Source: a virus. Taken from it: a stretch of DNA of 30,979 bases. The first letter of the stretch is position 1; the number at the start of each line of letters is the position of its first letter. The notes beneath the pieces are model-generated. The model searched no databases, was not told where the DNA came from, and saw only the letters and a program-made list of their open reading frames with translations. Location: positions 1 to 30,979 of the IMG/VR virus record IMGVR_UViG_3300047388_000414. One strand, written 5' to 3'. This document shows, in pieces, positions 1 through 6,536 of the stretch. The position numbers and the translations under genes are program-made.

Positions 1-1
1 G

Positions 2-126
2 AGAATAGCGGCGTGGACAGCGACACCCTATTGGTCTATCTAACTCTCCCGCTTGGAGCATGGGATAGCATGAGGTTTAGGATAAGCGGACATTTCCTAT
101 GAGCAGGTGCAATTCCTGCCTATTCT
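2..126 (+). ncRNA. tRNA-like structured RNA at the left edge (candidate)
   Basis: Positions 2-8 (AGAATAG) pair perfectly with 120-126 (CTATTCT), directly abutting a T-arm-like hairpin: GCAGG 103-107, 7-base loop TGCAATT, CCTGC 115-119. Inside are TAGGA 78-82 with TCCTA 95-99 (12-base loop) and CTATC 36-40 with GATAG 64-68, enclosing CTCC 46-49 with GGAG 55-58. Acceptor stem, 5-bp arm, short variable stretch and T-arm follow the tRNA order. However, the molecule is about 125 nt, the anticodon-like loop is 12 nt rather than 7, the T-loop has G where tRNAs have the second conserved U, and no D-arm is recognisable. It may be a degenerate or intron-bearing tRNA, a tRNA mimic or a 5' leader structure of the next gene. 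The pairing base is at the window edge, so the molecule could extend further left. Confidence 0.4.
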
Positions 127-159
127 TACCGTTTTAATTAAAAGAGAGGACAAAGTTAG

Positions 160-1035
160 ATGAATGAATTAATAAAGTCAAAAAGTCAAGATTTAGGGTT
201 TACTAAAAAAGAACAAACTGAAGAAGTTGGATTAGTTGCATCAACAGAAGCAAGAGCAGTAGCAGAAGTACAAGCAGCATATATAATAGCAAAAAAATTT
301 CCACGTAATCAGCATGAAAACTATATGAAAATTATAGAAGCTTGCAAGCGTCCTTTTCTTGCCGAACAAGCAATGTATGCTTATCCTCGGGGCGGTACAT
401 TAGTAACAGGGCCTAGTATTCGATTAGCTGAAGCTATGGCGCAAGCATGGGGTAATATTAAATTTGGAATTAGAGAAATATCTCAATCGAATGGGACGTC
501 TTTAGTCGAAGCTTATGCGATAGATTTAGAATCAAATACTCCTTCTGAAAAAACATTTCATGTACCACATGTTAGAGATACTAAAAAAGGCAAACAAAAA
601 CTAACAGACGCTCGCGATATTTATGAAATGGTCGCGAACTATGGCGCTAGAAGATTACGAGCGTGCATTTTAGCTGTATTACCGGGAGATGTTATTGAAG
701 CAGCTGTTGAGCAAGTTAAGAAAACACTTGAATCCGGAGAACTTCCGCTTTCTGATAGAATAAGACTAATGGTAACAAAATTTGATGAGCTAGGTGTTAA
801 AGTAGAGCATTTAGAGAAGAGATTAGCTCATAAGCTTGATGCTATCATACCTCAAGAAATTGTAACGCTTACGGCTGTTTACAAATCAATTAAAGATGGA
901 TTCGCAGCCCGAGAAGACTTCTTTGAAATTACAACAAAAGCCGCAGAATCAGAAACGGATTTAGGAGTACTTCTAGCTGAAAAGAATAAATCCGCAAAAC
1001 AGGAAGATAAAAAAGATGATAAAAAATCCGAGTGA
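160..1035 (+). CDS. Phage recombination-type protein, possible single-strand annealing family
   Basis: This 291-residue protein has a conserved core at about residues 30-185, including YPRGGT, GPSIRLAEA, WGNI and the block DARDIYEMVANYGARRLRAC. These blocks are typical of a widespread phage family usually found in recombination and replication gene clusters, often near RusA. I suspect a RecT/Erf-like single-strand annealing role, but that assignment is from memory and context and is not proven here. The C-terminus is Lys/Asp-rich. The start is supported by AGAGAGGACAA at 143-153. The gene overlaps the next one by 20 bases, so they are probably co-translated. Confidence 0.55.
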   Translation: MNELIKSKSQDLGFTKKEQTEEVGLVASTEARAVAEVQAAYIIAKKFPRNQHENYMKIIEACKRPFLAEQAMYAYPRGGTLVTGPSIRLAEAMAQAWGNIKFGIREISQSNGTSLVEAYAIDLESNTPSEKTFHVPHVRDTKKGKQKLTDARDIYEMVANYGARRLRACILAVLPGDVIEAAVEQVKKTLESGELPLSDRIRLMVTKFDELGVKVEHLEKRLAHKLDAIIPQEIVTLTAVYKSIKDGFAAREDFFEITTKAAESETDLGVLLAEKNKSAKQEDKKDDKKSE

Positions 1036-1261
1036 TTATGTTACTAGTGCAGAAGCTGCTAAAAAGTTAGGGTTTACCGCGGACCATATTCGTAATTTGA
1101 TTAAAAAAGGCAAACTTAAAGCTGAAAAGTTAGGTAGAAATTGGATTATCGATGTAAAATTTCTGAAGAAAATTAAAAGGCAACGTTTTCCTAGAGCAAA
1201 AAAGGATAAGATAGATGGAAGCGACAAACGACAGTCTAAAAGCAATAGCAAAAGCAGCTGA
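1016..1261 (+). CDS. Small helix-turn-helix DNA-binding protein (excisionase/MerR-like HTH)
   Basis: An 81-residue basic protein. Residues about 6-50 read as the winged-helix fold of the HTH_17/excisionase family: a TSAEAAKKLG first helix, a TADHIRNLIKKGKL recognition helix, then the wing (KAEKLGRNWIIDVKFL). The tail is rich in Lys, Arg and Ser. Proteins of this type act as phage excisionases or small transcription regulators. No integrase is visible, so a regulator is the safer reading. It overlaps the upstream gene by 20 bases and has an AGGA about 10 bases before its ATG. Confidence 0.7.
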   Translation: MIKNPSDYVTSAEAAKKLGFTADHIRNLIKKGKLKAEKLGRNWIIDVKFLKKIKRQRFPRAKKDKIDGSDKRQSKSNSKSS

Positions 1262-1358
1262 GTTATTAAAAGAATTTTTGGTACAGAATGATACATCACT
1301 TAAAGAAGTAATTGTATTGCTTGAATATGCAATCGAGAAGCTTTCTAAACCAACATGA
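1215..1358 (+). CDS. 47-residue helical hypothetical protein
   Basis: ATG at 1215 follows the purine-rich AAAGGATAAG, and the frame runs 47 codons to TGA at 1356. It overlaps the end of the HTH gene by 47 bases in another frame. The product is predicted to be almost all helix (KAIAKAAELLKEFL, then KEVIVLLEYAIEKL) with amphipathic heptad-like spacing, as in a small dimerising or adaptor protein. No family is recognised. Confidence 0.5.
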   Translation: MEATNDSLKAIAKAAELLKEFLVQNDTSLKEVIVLLEYAIEKLSKPT

Positions 1359-1392
1359 TAAACGTTCTATGTAGAACTTTGAGGTTTTTATT

Positions 1393-1518
1393 ATGATGTC
1401 AAAACTACGAAAGCAATCAGGGTTTTTTCGATGCGAAGCTTGTAGAGCTTTTAGTCGTCATACTGTTGATAAATGCCAACATTGCAAATTTAAACCTAGA
1501 AAGAAAAAAGGTAAATAG
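1393..1518 (+). CDS. 41-residue zinc-ribbon mini-protein
   Basis: GAGG at 1381-1384 is well placed before ATG 1393. The product has two CxxC knuckles (CEAC at residues 14-17 and CQHC at 28-31) and a strongly basic C-terminus (KPRKKKGK). That pattern fits a single zinc-ribbon nucleic-acid-binding domain. Its partner and target cannot be told from the sequence. It lies in the leftmost early-type operon between the HTH gene and the 80-residue gene at 1602. Confidence 0.6.
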   Translation: MMSKLRKQSGFFRCEACRAFSRHTVDKCQHCKFKPRKKKGK

Positions 1519-1523
1519 AATCG

Positions 1524-1573
1524 ACAGAGCCTTGTCCTCTCTGTGTCGCCTCGTAGTGTGGCAGGCGCGATAA
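1524..1573 (+). other. Two hairpins in the leader of the 1602 gene
   Basis: CGACAGAG 1522-1529 can pair with CTCTGTGTCG downstream (two-base bulge). CGCCT at about 1548 can pair with AGGCG at about 1564. There is no U-run, so these look like leader or processing structures rather than terminators. The first loop contains TTGTCCTCTCT (1532-1542), the reverse complement of the extended Shine-Dalgarno word used elsewhere in this phage. Confidence 0.35.
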
Positions 1574-1601
1574 AGCCATACTATTTTAATAAGGTGAGTG
1601 T

Positions 1602-1844
1602 ATGAACAAATTAGAATGGGAACAAATCACAGACACTACTCATCGTTTAAAAGTGGAAGGTGGTTTTTTGTATCGATGTAAATCGAACAATATGTGCGTT
1701 AATTTCATTTCAAGTCCTCCAAGTATCTGTTTTGTGCCTGATATAGATTTATTAAAATATCAATCCCATTTAAGAGATGCATATAAAAAAGGTTATGAAG
1801 CTGGGCACTATGATTCAAAATTAAATATAAATTGTTATGAATAA
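1602..1844 (+). CDS. 80-residue hypothetical protein (W-D-T-R-KV-GG family)
   Basis: AAGGTGAG just before ATG 1602 supports the start. The N-terminus (LEWEQITDTTHRLKVEGG) shares spaced residues with the product of the minus-strand gene at 7231-7479: EW near the start, then D-T/S-T, R-x-K-V and GG. The two look like members of one small family. The rest holds a few cysteines and ends in a charged helix. No database family is recognised. Confidence 0.65.
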   Translation: MNKLEWEQITDTTHRLKVEGGFLYRCKSNNMCVNFISSPPSICFVPDIDLLKYQSHLRDAYKKGYEAGHYDSKLNINCYE

Positions 1845-1853
1845 GGAATAGAA

Positions 1854-2123
1854 ATGTTTAGAAAAGATACTCCAGAATTACAAGATAATGTCAATCATCC
1901 AAAACACTATACAAATAGCAAATCAGCATGCTCAAGATGCGGCACAGGAATTGAGTGTATTGATGTATCAAGACATATGGGCTTTAACATAGGAAATTGT
2001 GTTAAGTATTTATGGCGCTTTCAGGATAAAGGTGGGTTAGAAGACCTCAAAAAAGCTAGATGGTATTTAGATGATGAAATACAACAAAGAGAGAAGGCTG
2101 AAGAAGTAAAGGTAACTCGTTAG
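1854..2123 (+). CDS. DUF3310 family protein (T7 gp1.7-related)
   Basis: The 89-residue product has the DUF3310 signature: VNHPKHY at 13-19, ECIDV, GNCVKYLWRF and then DLKKARWYLDDEI. DUF3310 is widespread in tailed phages and includes the C-terminal part of T7 gp1.7, a thymidylate kinase-like protein. Whether this short version has that activity is unknown. An insertion between HPKHY and ECIDV contains CSRC, an extra CxxC not usual for the family. AAGGAA lies before the ATG, nine bases after the previous stop. Confidence 0.8.
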   Translation: MFRKDTPELQDNVNHPKHYTNSKSACSRCGTGIECIDVSRHMGFNIGNCVKYLWRFQDKGGLEDLKKARWYLDDEIQQREKAEEVKVTR

Positions 2124-2125
2124 CT

Positions 2126-2365
2126 ATGTTTCTACCACCTAAAAGTCACGAATTCTTAACAGTAATCGTTTCTAAAAATGAAGCTGGTAAATTTACTGCC
2201 CGCGCTCAATATTACAACTACATAACAAAAAAATACAAAATAGCAAAAATAAAACTTGTAGCTGAAAATTACAACATTCTTTCAAGAGAGCTAAGAAATA
2301 CAGGACTCACAAAAGTCTCTCGTCAATCTGACGATAAGCCATCCATATTGGAGAAATGGGTGTAG
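2126..2365 (+). CDS. 79-residue hypothetical protein
   Basis: Starts two bases after the DUF3310 gene, so it is probably translationally coupled; the nearest Shine-Dalgarno is an AAGG about 12 bases upstream. The product is basic and beta-rich in the middle (FTARAQYYNYITKKYKIAKIKLV) with no recognisable motif or membrane segment. It ends just before the hairpin at 2367-2391. Confidence 0.65.
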   Translation: MFLPPKSHEFLTVIVSKNEAGKFTARAQYYNYITKKYKIAKIKLVAENYNILSRELRNTGLTKVSRQSDDKPSILEKWV

Positions 2366-2366
2366 A

Positions 2367-2391
2367 AAAAGCGGCTGTAATTACATACAGC
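2367..2391 (-). terminator. Rho-independent terminator for the minus-strand collagen-like gene
   Basis: A 9-bp perfect stem, GCGGCTGTA with TACAGCCGC around a 6-base loop. On the minus strand it is followed by TTTTTC, which makes it a good terminator for leftward transcription from the collagen-like gene. It also lies right after the stop of the rightward gene at 2365, but the plus-strand tail is only moderately T-rich. Confidence 0.75.
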
Positions 2392-2404
2392 CGCCCTTCA
2401 TTTT

Positions 2405-2455
2405 CTACTTCTTTTTCTTCTCGTCTCGGTCTTTTCTATCATCTTTCTTTTTCAT
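2405..2455 (-). CDS. 16-residue charged mini-ORF (doubtful)
   Basis: Reading leftward, ATG at 2455 opens 16 codons made almost only of Lys, Asp, Arg and Glu (MKKKDDRKDRDEKKKK), with an AGG six bases upstream. It sits between the collagen-like gene and its terminator. It could be a translated leader or tail peptide, or chance. Confidence 0.25.
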   Translation of the reverse strand: MKKKDDRKDRDEKKKK

Positions 2456-2467
2456 AAATTACCTATT

Positions 2468-3583
2468 TTATACTGACACTAAAGGTTGTGAAGCAAGCAA
2501 ACTTGCAGCTGATGTCGTTAAGCCATTATCCAACACTAAAATAGCAGTATTCGCTGGCGTTAACGAGCTCACCACATTATTTGCAGCGGTAAGTGAATTA
2601 GCTGCCAAAGCTTGTGCTGAAGCCATATTAGCAGTAGCTAGTGCATAGCTTGCTGGGGTTGAAACGGCAACCGCTGCTATCAAATTAGCATTAGCTGTAG
2701 CTAAAGCTGAAACAACATTATTTGCTTCGGTTTGTGCTACTAAAGCATCAACTGGACTTTGCGAAATATTAACAGTTGTTGATGCAACGAAACTCAAATT
2801 AGCAGCATTTAAAGCAGCAATGAAAGAAGCATTAGCAGTATCAACTAAAGGATTGCCGCTTTCAGAATCACAGCGAATTAATAGTAAAGTTAAATATGCT
2901 GAGCAACTTTGAGCCGTTGTGCCTAAAGTTGGTGCTGTCAAAAATACTGTATTTGTAGAGGTGCTAGCTATTTTTAAGACATCTCCAACACTTAAATGCA
3001 CAATTGTTTCAGCTGTTAGCTCGTTTGAAGCTTGAGCAGGAGAAATTGGCACATTCGAGAAAGTTGAGCCCAATACAATTGAATTATTTTTGAACAGACT
3101 GAGAGTCCAGCATGGCAATGGTGCAGGGATTGGATTTAAATACCCCGACATTCCAGCTCCAATTTTATAATAACCTGCTACAAGTGCTTTAATTTCACCT
3201 GTGACTCCAGACTGAGAAACATCAAGACCACTTGTAGAAACCGAAATGTTCTCAAATTTTACGATATCACCGGGTAAGTTAATGCCTGGGCTTGGTGCTA
3301 AAATTTGGTCAGCAATAGAGAAAACTTGAGCAAATTCAGTTGGGCACTGTTTAGGACAATCACAACCGCCGCCGTCACAGTTAACGCAATTTCCCATCGG
3401 ACCTTCAGGACCCATAGGACCTACAGCGCCGTCTAAGCCATCTCTGCCATCCCTTCCATCCCGCCCACTCAAGCCCTGGGGGCCTTGGGTGCCTCTAATT
3501 CCTTGATAACCACGCTCACGATTACAGCATGGGTCTTTCTTTTCGTGACATCCGCAATCATGTTCCTTGTTATGCTCTGACAT
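2468..3583 (-). CDS. Collagen-like protein with BclA/TNF-like jelly-roll domain
   Basis: A 371-residue product: a Cys/His-rich head (residues 1-24), 13 Gly-X-Y triplets with repeated GRD (25-63), a short Cys-rich knot, a region at about 82-238 resembling the C-terminal trimeric jelly roll of BclA-type exosporium proteins (GYYKIGAGMSGYLN, LKIASTSTN, YLTLLLIR), and an Ala/Asn-rich tail (240-371). Trimeric surface fibres of this design are known in phages and bacteria, so a virion decoration or altered host surface is plausible. The start at 3583 is preferred because AAGGG lies 8 bases upstream. A longer in-frame extension would run through the promoter at 3618-3646. It is transcribed alone and against its neighbours, as expected of a moron. 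Confidence 0.75.
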   Translation of the reverse strand: MSEHNKEHDCGCHEKKDPCCNRERGYQGIRGTQGPQGLSGRDGRDGRDGLDGAVGPMGPEGPMGNCVNCDGGGCDCPKQCPTEFAQVFSIADQILAPSPGINLPGDIVKFENISVSTSGLDVSQSGVTGEIKALVAGYYKIGAGMSGYLNPIPAPLPCWTLSLFKNNSIVLGSTFSNVPISPAQASNELTAETIVHLSVGDVLKIASTSTNTVFLTAPTLGTTAQSCSAYLTLLLIRCDSESGNPLVDTANASFIAALNAANLSFVASTTVNISQSPVDALVAQTEANNVVSALATANANLIAAVAVSTPASYALATANMASAQALAANSLTAANNVVSSLTPANTAILVLDNGLTTSAASLLASQPLVSV

Positions 3584-3617
3584 AGATTTTCCCTTCATGA
3601 ATTCATAAGAAGAATTA

Positions 3618-3646
3618 ATTATATCTGAAAAAAATAGCAATGACAC
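3618..3646 (-). promoter_or_regulatory. Sigma-70-like promoter for the collagen-like gene
   Basis: On the minus strand, GTGTCA (3641-3646) is followed by a 17-base spacer and a perfect TATAAT (-10, 3618-3623). Transcription would begin near 3611, giving a leader of about 28 bases before ATG 3583. Confidence 0.6.
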
Positions 3647-3735
3647 AAGCAGCGGAAAGTATTTTTTTGTTATTATCAAGCAATGGTTTACAGCGATTGT
3701 TGGTGTTGATAAGATGAGTAACTTTTTGATTAAGA

Positions 3736-3805
3736 AGGAAGGACGGGTAGTTGAAGCTACCCGCTTAACGCGACTGACTTAGGCGCAATATTACCCATCC
3801 TTTCT
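3736..3805. repeat. Inverted repeat with two competing pairings
   Basis: 3736-3750 can pair with 3791-3805 (15 positions, one mismatch, two G-T pairs). The inner half of the left arm (CGGGTAG 3744-3750) can instead pair with CTACCCG 3757-3763. It lies in the divergent gap between the collagen-like gene and the replication-like gene. An operator, or an attenuator with alternative structures, is possible. No U-run follows on either strand. Confidence 0.55.
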
Positions 3806-3864
3806 CCTAAAATCAACAGTATAATCTATTTCATCAATAATAGTTTGAAGATGGAGTTTCGCCT

Positions 3865-4584
3865 ATGTCAGTAGAAAAATTGTCAGATTCATCACAAGTC
3901 ACTTCCGAAAAGGTCCCTTTCGCTCAAATCAGTAATTTTGTTATTGAGCATATCAAAGATAATGATGCTTTTAGAATATGGGCATTTAGTTTTTCCAAAA
4001 GTACTGATTGGAAAGTTATAAAAGATTTTACTCAAAAAATATGCGGAGTTGGAGAAAGAAAAAGCGAATATGTGTGGTCTTACCTTAATCGTTGCGGGCT
4101 TGTGGAATACGAAAGAATAGTTGATAAAAAAACAGGCAAATATATAAAAATGCGCATTAAGATTTTAAATGGAACAAAATTTAATCCGCATGAACCATTT
4201 TTAAAAGAAAAAACCACTCCCGCAAAAAACGGGGCTATGGATGCAACCACTCCCGCGCTTTCCGCAGCCGCGGTTTCCGCAGCCGCGGAAATGACCCCCC
4301 TACTAAAGAAAGATATAACCAACAAAGAAGAACCAAACAAAAAAAGCTCTTATACAGCACCTGCTATAAAGTCAGTAACAGCAAAAGCTGTTTTAAAAAA
4401 AATCAATTCAGAAAAGCATGCTTTTGCAGATAGCATGGACCAAATGTCCAATGAAACTAAAGCAATTGCCGAGTCAGAACAATATAAAATCCGGGATAAA
4501 CAACCAGCTCCAAACCATATCAGGGAAGAAATAACCAAGGCTTTAGGGAGAAGTTATGGGCTACAACGAGGCACCACTGTATGA
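3865..4584 (+). CDS. Winged-helix phage replication-initiation-like protein
   Basis: A 239-residue product. Residues about 17-95 form a winged-helix DNA-binding domain of the kind at the N-terminus of phage replisome organisers and similar HTH proteins: FAQISNFVIEH, WKVIKDFTQKICGVGERKS, YLNRCGLVEYERI, then a Lys-rich wing. A low-complexity Ala/Pro/Thr linker follows, encoded partly by a 15-bp tandem repeat, then a charged C-terminus. It probably binds the origin or recruits host replication proteins. The DnaA boxes near 5239-5262 are in keeping with that. GGAG lies 8 bases before the ATG. Confidence 0.6.
   Translation: MSVEKLSDSSQVTSEKVPFAQISNFVIEHIKDNDAFRIWAFSFSKSTDWKVIKDFTQKICGVGERKSEYVWSYLNRCGLVEYERIVDKKTGKYIKMRIKILNGTKFNPHEPFLKEKTTPAKNGAMDATTPALSAAAVSAAAEMTPLLKKDITNKEEPNKKSSYTAPAIKSVTAKAVLKKINSEKHAFADSMDQMSNETKAIAESEQYKIRDKQPAPNHIREEITKALGRSYGLQRGTTV
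4259..4288 (+). repeat. 15-bp tandem repeat, two copies, inside the replication-like gene
   Basis: TTTCCGCAGCCGCGG occurs twice head to tail (4259-4273 and 4274-4288), encoding SAAA-V then SAAA-E in the linker. It is much richer in G and C than its surroundings. Because the unit is 15 bp, copy-number change by slippage would keep the reading frame. Confidence 0.85.
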
Positions 4585-4999
4585 GAAAGCCAATAGAAAC
4601 TTGGAATTCGAAAGGCCAAAAGTATATAAAACTGCTCTTTATCCCTCTCCTATTTTGATGTGGCATGAGCAAGAAGTACGTAAAAGAGCTAAAGGTAAAT
4701 ACAATGAAATTGATGGTAATTATATGAAAGCTGCGCTTTGTGGTGTCATTAACCAATGGTCAGCTATTATTCAAGACCATAAAAAGCTAATTGAAGATTT
4801 CTTTATGTATCTTGATACGGAGCGCAAAAATTACTCAAAAGCAAAAGAAATTTGGATTGAAATAAATAGATTGAAGGAAAATAAGAAGAATGACACCAAA
4901 AAATCAATTGAGCTTCTTGCCAGAACCAATCTACAACCCTATATACCCATCAGAGACGAGCCTGGCGTACAAGGCGCTACGATTAATGCTTCAGGGTAA
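4556..4999 (+). CDS. 147-residue hypothetical protein
   Basis: The start overlaps the end of the preceding gene by 29 bases and is preceded by GGGAGAAGTT. The product is charged and mostly helical, with a Trp-containing middle (ILMWHEQEVRKRAKG, VINQWSAIIQDHKKLIEDFF). I recognise no family. Its place between the winged-helix protein and the HTH protein suggests a replication or recombination accessory role, by context only. Confidence 0.65.
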   Translation: MGYNEAPLYEKANRNLEFERPKVYKTALYPSPILMWHEQEVRKRAKGKYNEIDGNYMKAALCGVINQWSAIIQDHKKLIEDFFMYLDTERKNYSKAKEIWIEINRLKENKKNDTKKSIELLARTNLQPYIPIRDEPGVQGATINASG

Positions 5000-5198
5000 C
5001 AGAGTGGCTCATCCGTGTTTCGAAGCCGCCACGGGCTCCTGGAGGCTCGCAGCGCATGTTCATACTTTGAAAAAATTGGGTTGGCCGGTTCAAGTTGAGT
5101 ACTTTAACTATGATTGGGACGGCCATAAAGTCGATAAACGCCACATAGGATTTTACTATTTGCCTAAAGAGTTAATTGAATTAATGTATAATCAATAA
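4890..5198 (+). CDS. HTH_39-like phage helix-turn-helix protein
   Basis: A 102-residue product. Residues about 28-70 match the small helix-turn-helix domain common in phage replication regions: LRLMLQGNRVAHPCFEAAT, then RLAAHVHTLKKLGWPV and a beta strand. The domain is thought to bind DNA; its function is unknown. The gene overlaps its upstream neighbour by 110 bases in another frame, which is unusually long. AAGGAAAATAAGAAG before the ATG supports the start. Confidence 0.7.
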   Translation: MTPKNQLSFLPEPIYNPIYPSETSLAYKALRLMLQGNRVAHPCFEAATGSWRLAAHVHTLKKLGWPVQVEYFNYDWDGHKVDKRHIGFYYLPKELIELMYNQ

Positions 5199-5238
5199 TC
5201 TACTCTCAATCGAGCGTCAATTGAGGTTATTAACAACT

Positions 5239-5262
5239 TTATCCACCGTTTTCTGTGGATAA
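5239..5262. promoter_or_regulatory. Pair of inverted DnaA boxes (candidate replication origin)
   Basis: TTATCCACC at 5239-5247 (8 of 9 to the consensus TTATCCACA) faces a perfect box on the other strand (TGTGGATAA, 5254-5262). Together they form an 8-bp perfect inverted repeat with an 8-base centre. An AT-rich stretch (5227-5240) and another inverted repeat (CTCAAT/ATTGAG, about 5205-5225) adjoin. The neighbouring genes are replication and recombination type. The same hairpin could instead act in the mRNA just before rusA. Confidence 0.5.
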
Positions 5263-5278
5263 CTTGGAGTTTGAAAAG

Positions 5279-5671
5279 ATGGAATGGTGCTTAAAGCTTC
5301 CTTGGCCGCCGAGCGTGAATCATTACAAAAAAGCTGGGCGTTTAATCAAAACTAGAACAGGTAAAACCTATCAACAGCGAATCGATACCAGTGAAACCAA
5401 AGCTTTTTACTTTCAGGTTTACCGTTTGTGTCGGGATAAAATGCCCCCAGGGTGGACAGAACTTGCAGAGAATACGATATATTCGCTGAAAATATATGCA
5501 TACCCCCCGGACAACCGAAAGCGTGACTTGGATAATATTCTAAAAGTTTTATGTGATTCGTTGGTTAAAGCTCAAGCTATAAGCGATGACTCAAAAATTC
5601 ATCAACTTTACATTGAGAAATGCTCAGTTGCGCAAGGCGGGGAAGTTATTGTCAGAATACATCCCTACTAG
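5279..5671 (+). CDS. rusA: RusA-family Holliday junction resolvase
   Basis: A 130-residue product, near the usual RusA length. It opens with the family's LPWPPSVNHY motif and carries the metal-binding block PPDNRKRDLDN, followed by LCDSLVKAQAISDDSKI, which holds the acidic residues expected of the active site. RusA dimers cut Holliday junctions symmetrically and resolve branched phage DNA before packaging. The start is ATG 5279 with GGAG 9 bases upstream. An in-frame GTG at 5255 would add eight residues but lies inside the DnaA-box hairpin. Confidence 0.9.
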   Translation: MEWCLKLPWPPSVNHYKKAGRLIKTRTGKTYQQRIDTSETKAFYFQVYRLCRDKMPPGWTELAENTIYSLKIYAYPPDNRKRDLDNILKVLCDSLVKAQAISDDSKIHQLYIEKCSVAQGGEVIVRIHPY

Positions 5672-5772
5672 CGCCATAAGAATCGTTTTAAACATAGTTG
5701 CATGCCGTGTGCAATCGGTCTAATATTCAAACCCTAGGCCTTGATAGTCAATTAACAGCAATAAGGATATGC

Positions 5773-6123
5773 ATGTCACACTCTAGCTTAATGGAAAGTT
5801 ACGAATCATTGTCAATAAAAAAGTTGGCTGAAGTAGTTAGGAAAAATGGGTTTGAATATAAATTGGTCCAGCGAACAAATGAAAGATGCATTTACTCACA
5901 ACATAGCAAAATGGGTAGAATTATTGGTTATGAGCTTTTCTTTACCAAGCTAGGCGACCAACATAAGGCAAAACAAAGATGGGCAACCCTGCATAACAAA
6001 GACCTAAACCTTGATGAGCTTGAGAAATATTACGAAATCTTCCCCGGGGATGAAGAGTTTGGAAAGAGAGCTTGGACATTTGTAAAACTCGAAGATGCAC
6101 AAAAAGCTTTTGATTCAAAATGA
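5773..6123 (+). CDS. 116-residue hypothetical protein
   Basis: ATG 5773 has AAGG six bases upstream and is preferred over a TTG further left. The product is soluble and mixed alpha/beta, with a charged middle and an acidic C-terminal half (DLNLDELEKYYEIFPGDEEFGKRAWTFVKLEDA). No motif allows a function to be named. It follows rusA and precedes the cluster of small polar proteins. Confidence 0.6.
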   Translation: MSHSSLMESYESLSIKKLAEVVRKNGFEYKLVQRTNERCIYSQHSKMGRIIGYELFFTKLGDQHKAKQRWATLHNKDLNLDELEKYYEIFPGDEEFGKRAWTFVKLEDAQKAFDSK

Positions 6124-6172
6124 TTTTAGATATCATGGTCCAAAGTTATGTTCTTTTTACTCTGAGGTCGTA

Positions 6173-6316
6173 ATGCACATCGACGAAGTTAAGCGCTATC
6201 AAGCAGAGAAAGACCATCTTATGCGCAATGAGGGTAAGCACCCTGCTAATTACTCAAATCAGGAAAAAGAAAGTATTTTTCCAAAAGAGGCTATTCCTTA
6301 TGACCATGTCGGCTGA
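6173..6316 (+). CDS. 47-residue polar hypothetical protein
   Basis: GAGG lies five bases before ATG 6173. The product is short, hydrophilic and without cysteines or membrane segments (MHIDEVKRYQAEKDHLMRNE, then a Pro/Asn-rich end). It is the first of five consecutive small polar proteins and overlaps the start of the next. Confidence 0.5.
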   Translation: MHIDEVKRYQAEKDHLMRNEGKHPANYSNQEKESIFPKEAIPYDHVG

Positions 6317-6527
6317 ACAAATGCGCAAGAAGTCTCTCGCACAGGATGAATCTGAGCGTCATGCCCGATACGCTCAAGCTGATGGCAGTATGAAGAAAAT
6401 GAATACTCAGCCTGCACCGTCAGAAGCTATCGAGGCGTCTGTGCGTCGTGTTAACGCGGCTACAGACAAAGAAACGGCGTCTATTGGGCCGCAAGATGCT
6501 AGCCCTAATGCATCGATTAGATTTTAA
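6300..6527 (+). CDS. 75-residue polar protein with AEQ-R-K-A-E-E N-terminus
   Basis: GAGG at 6287-6290 is 9 bases before ATG 6300; ATG 6306 is an alternative start. The N-terminus (SAEQMRKKSLAQDESERHA) shares a spaced pattern with those of the next two genes. The rest is Ala/Ser/Thr-rich and probably disordered. The function is unknown; small internal or nucleic-acid-associated proteins often look like this. Confidence 0.6.
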   Translation: MTMSAEQMRKKSLAQDESERHARYAQADGSMKKMNTQPAPSEAIEASVRRVNAATDKETASIGPQDASPNASIRF

Positions 6528-6536
6528 GGAGTTATT

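Noticed and set aside
1-10. GAGAATAGCG at the window start matches the minus strand at 8557-8566
   Set aside because: Only 10 bases, and the sequences differ directly afterwards; it is too short to claim a repeat.
3584-3679. Signal-peptide-like extension of the collagen-like protein (MIITKKYFPLLVSLLFF)
   Set aside because: It lies across a good promoter, and the strong Shine-Dalgarno belongs to the start at 3583.
3797-3825. Rightward promoter for the replication-like gene
   Set aside because: TATAAT at 3820-3825 is perfect but there is no acceptable -35 and no extended -10, so it is left unannotated.
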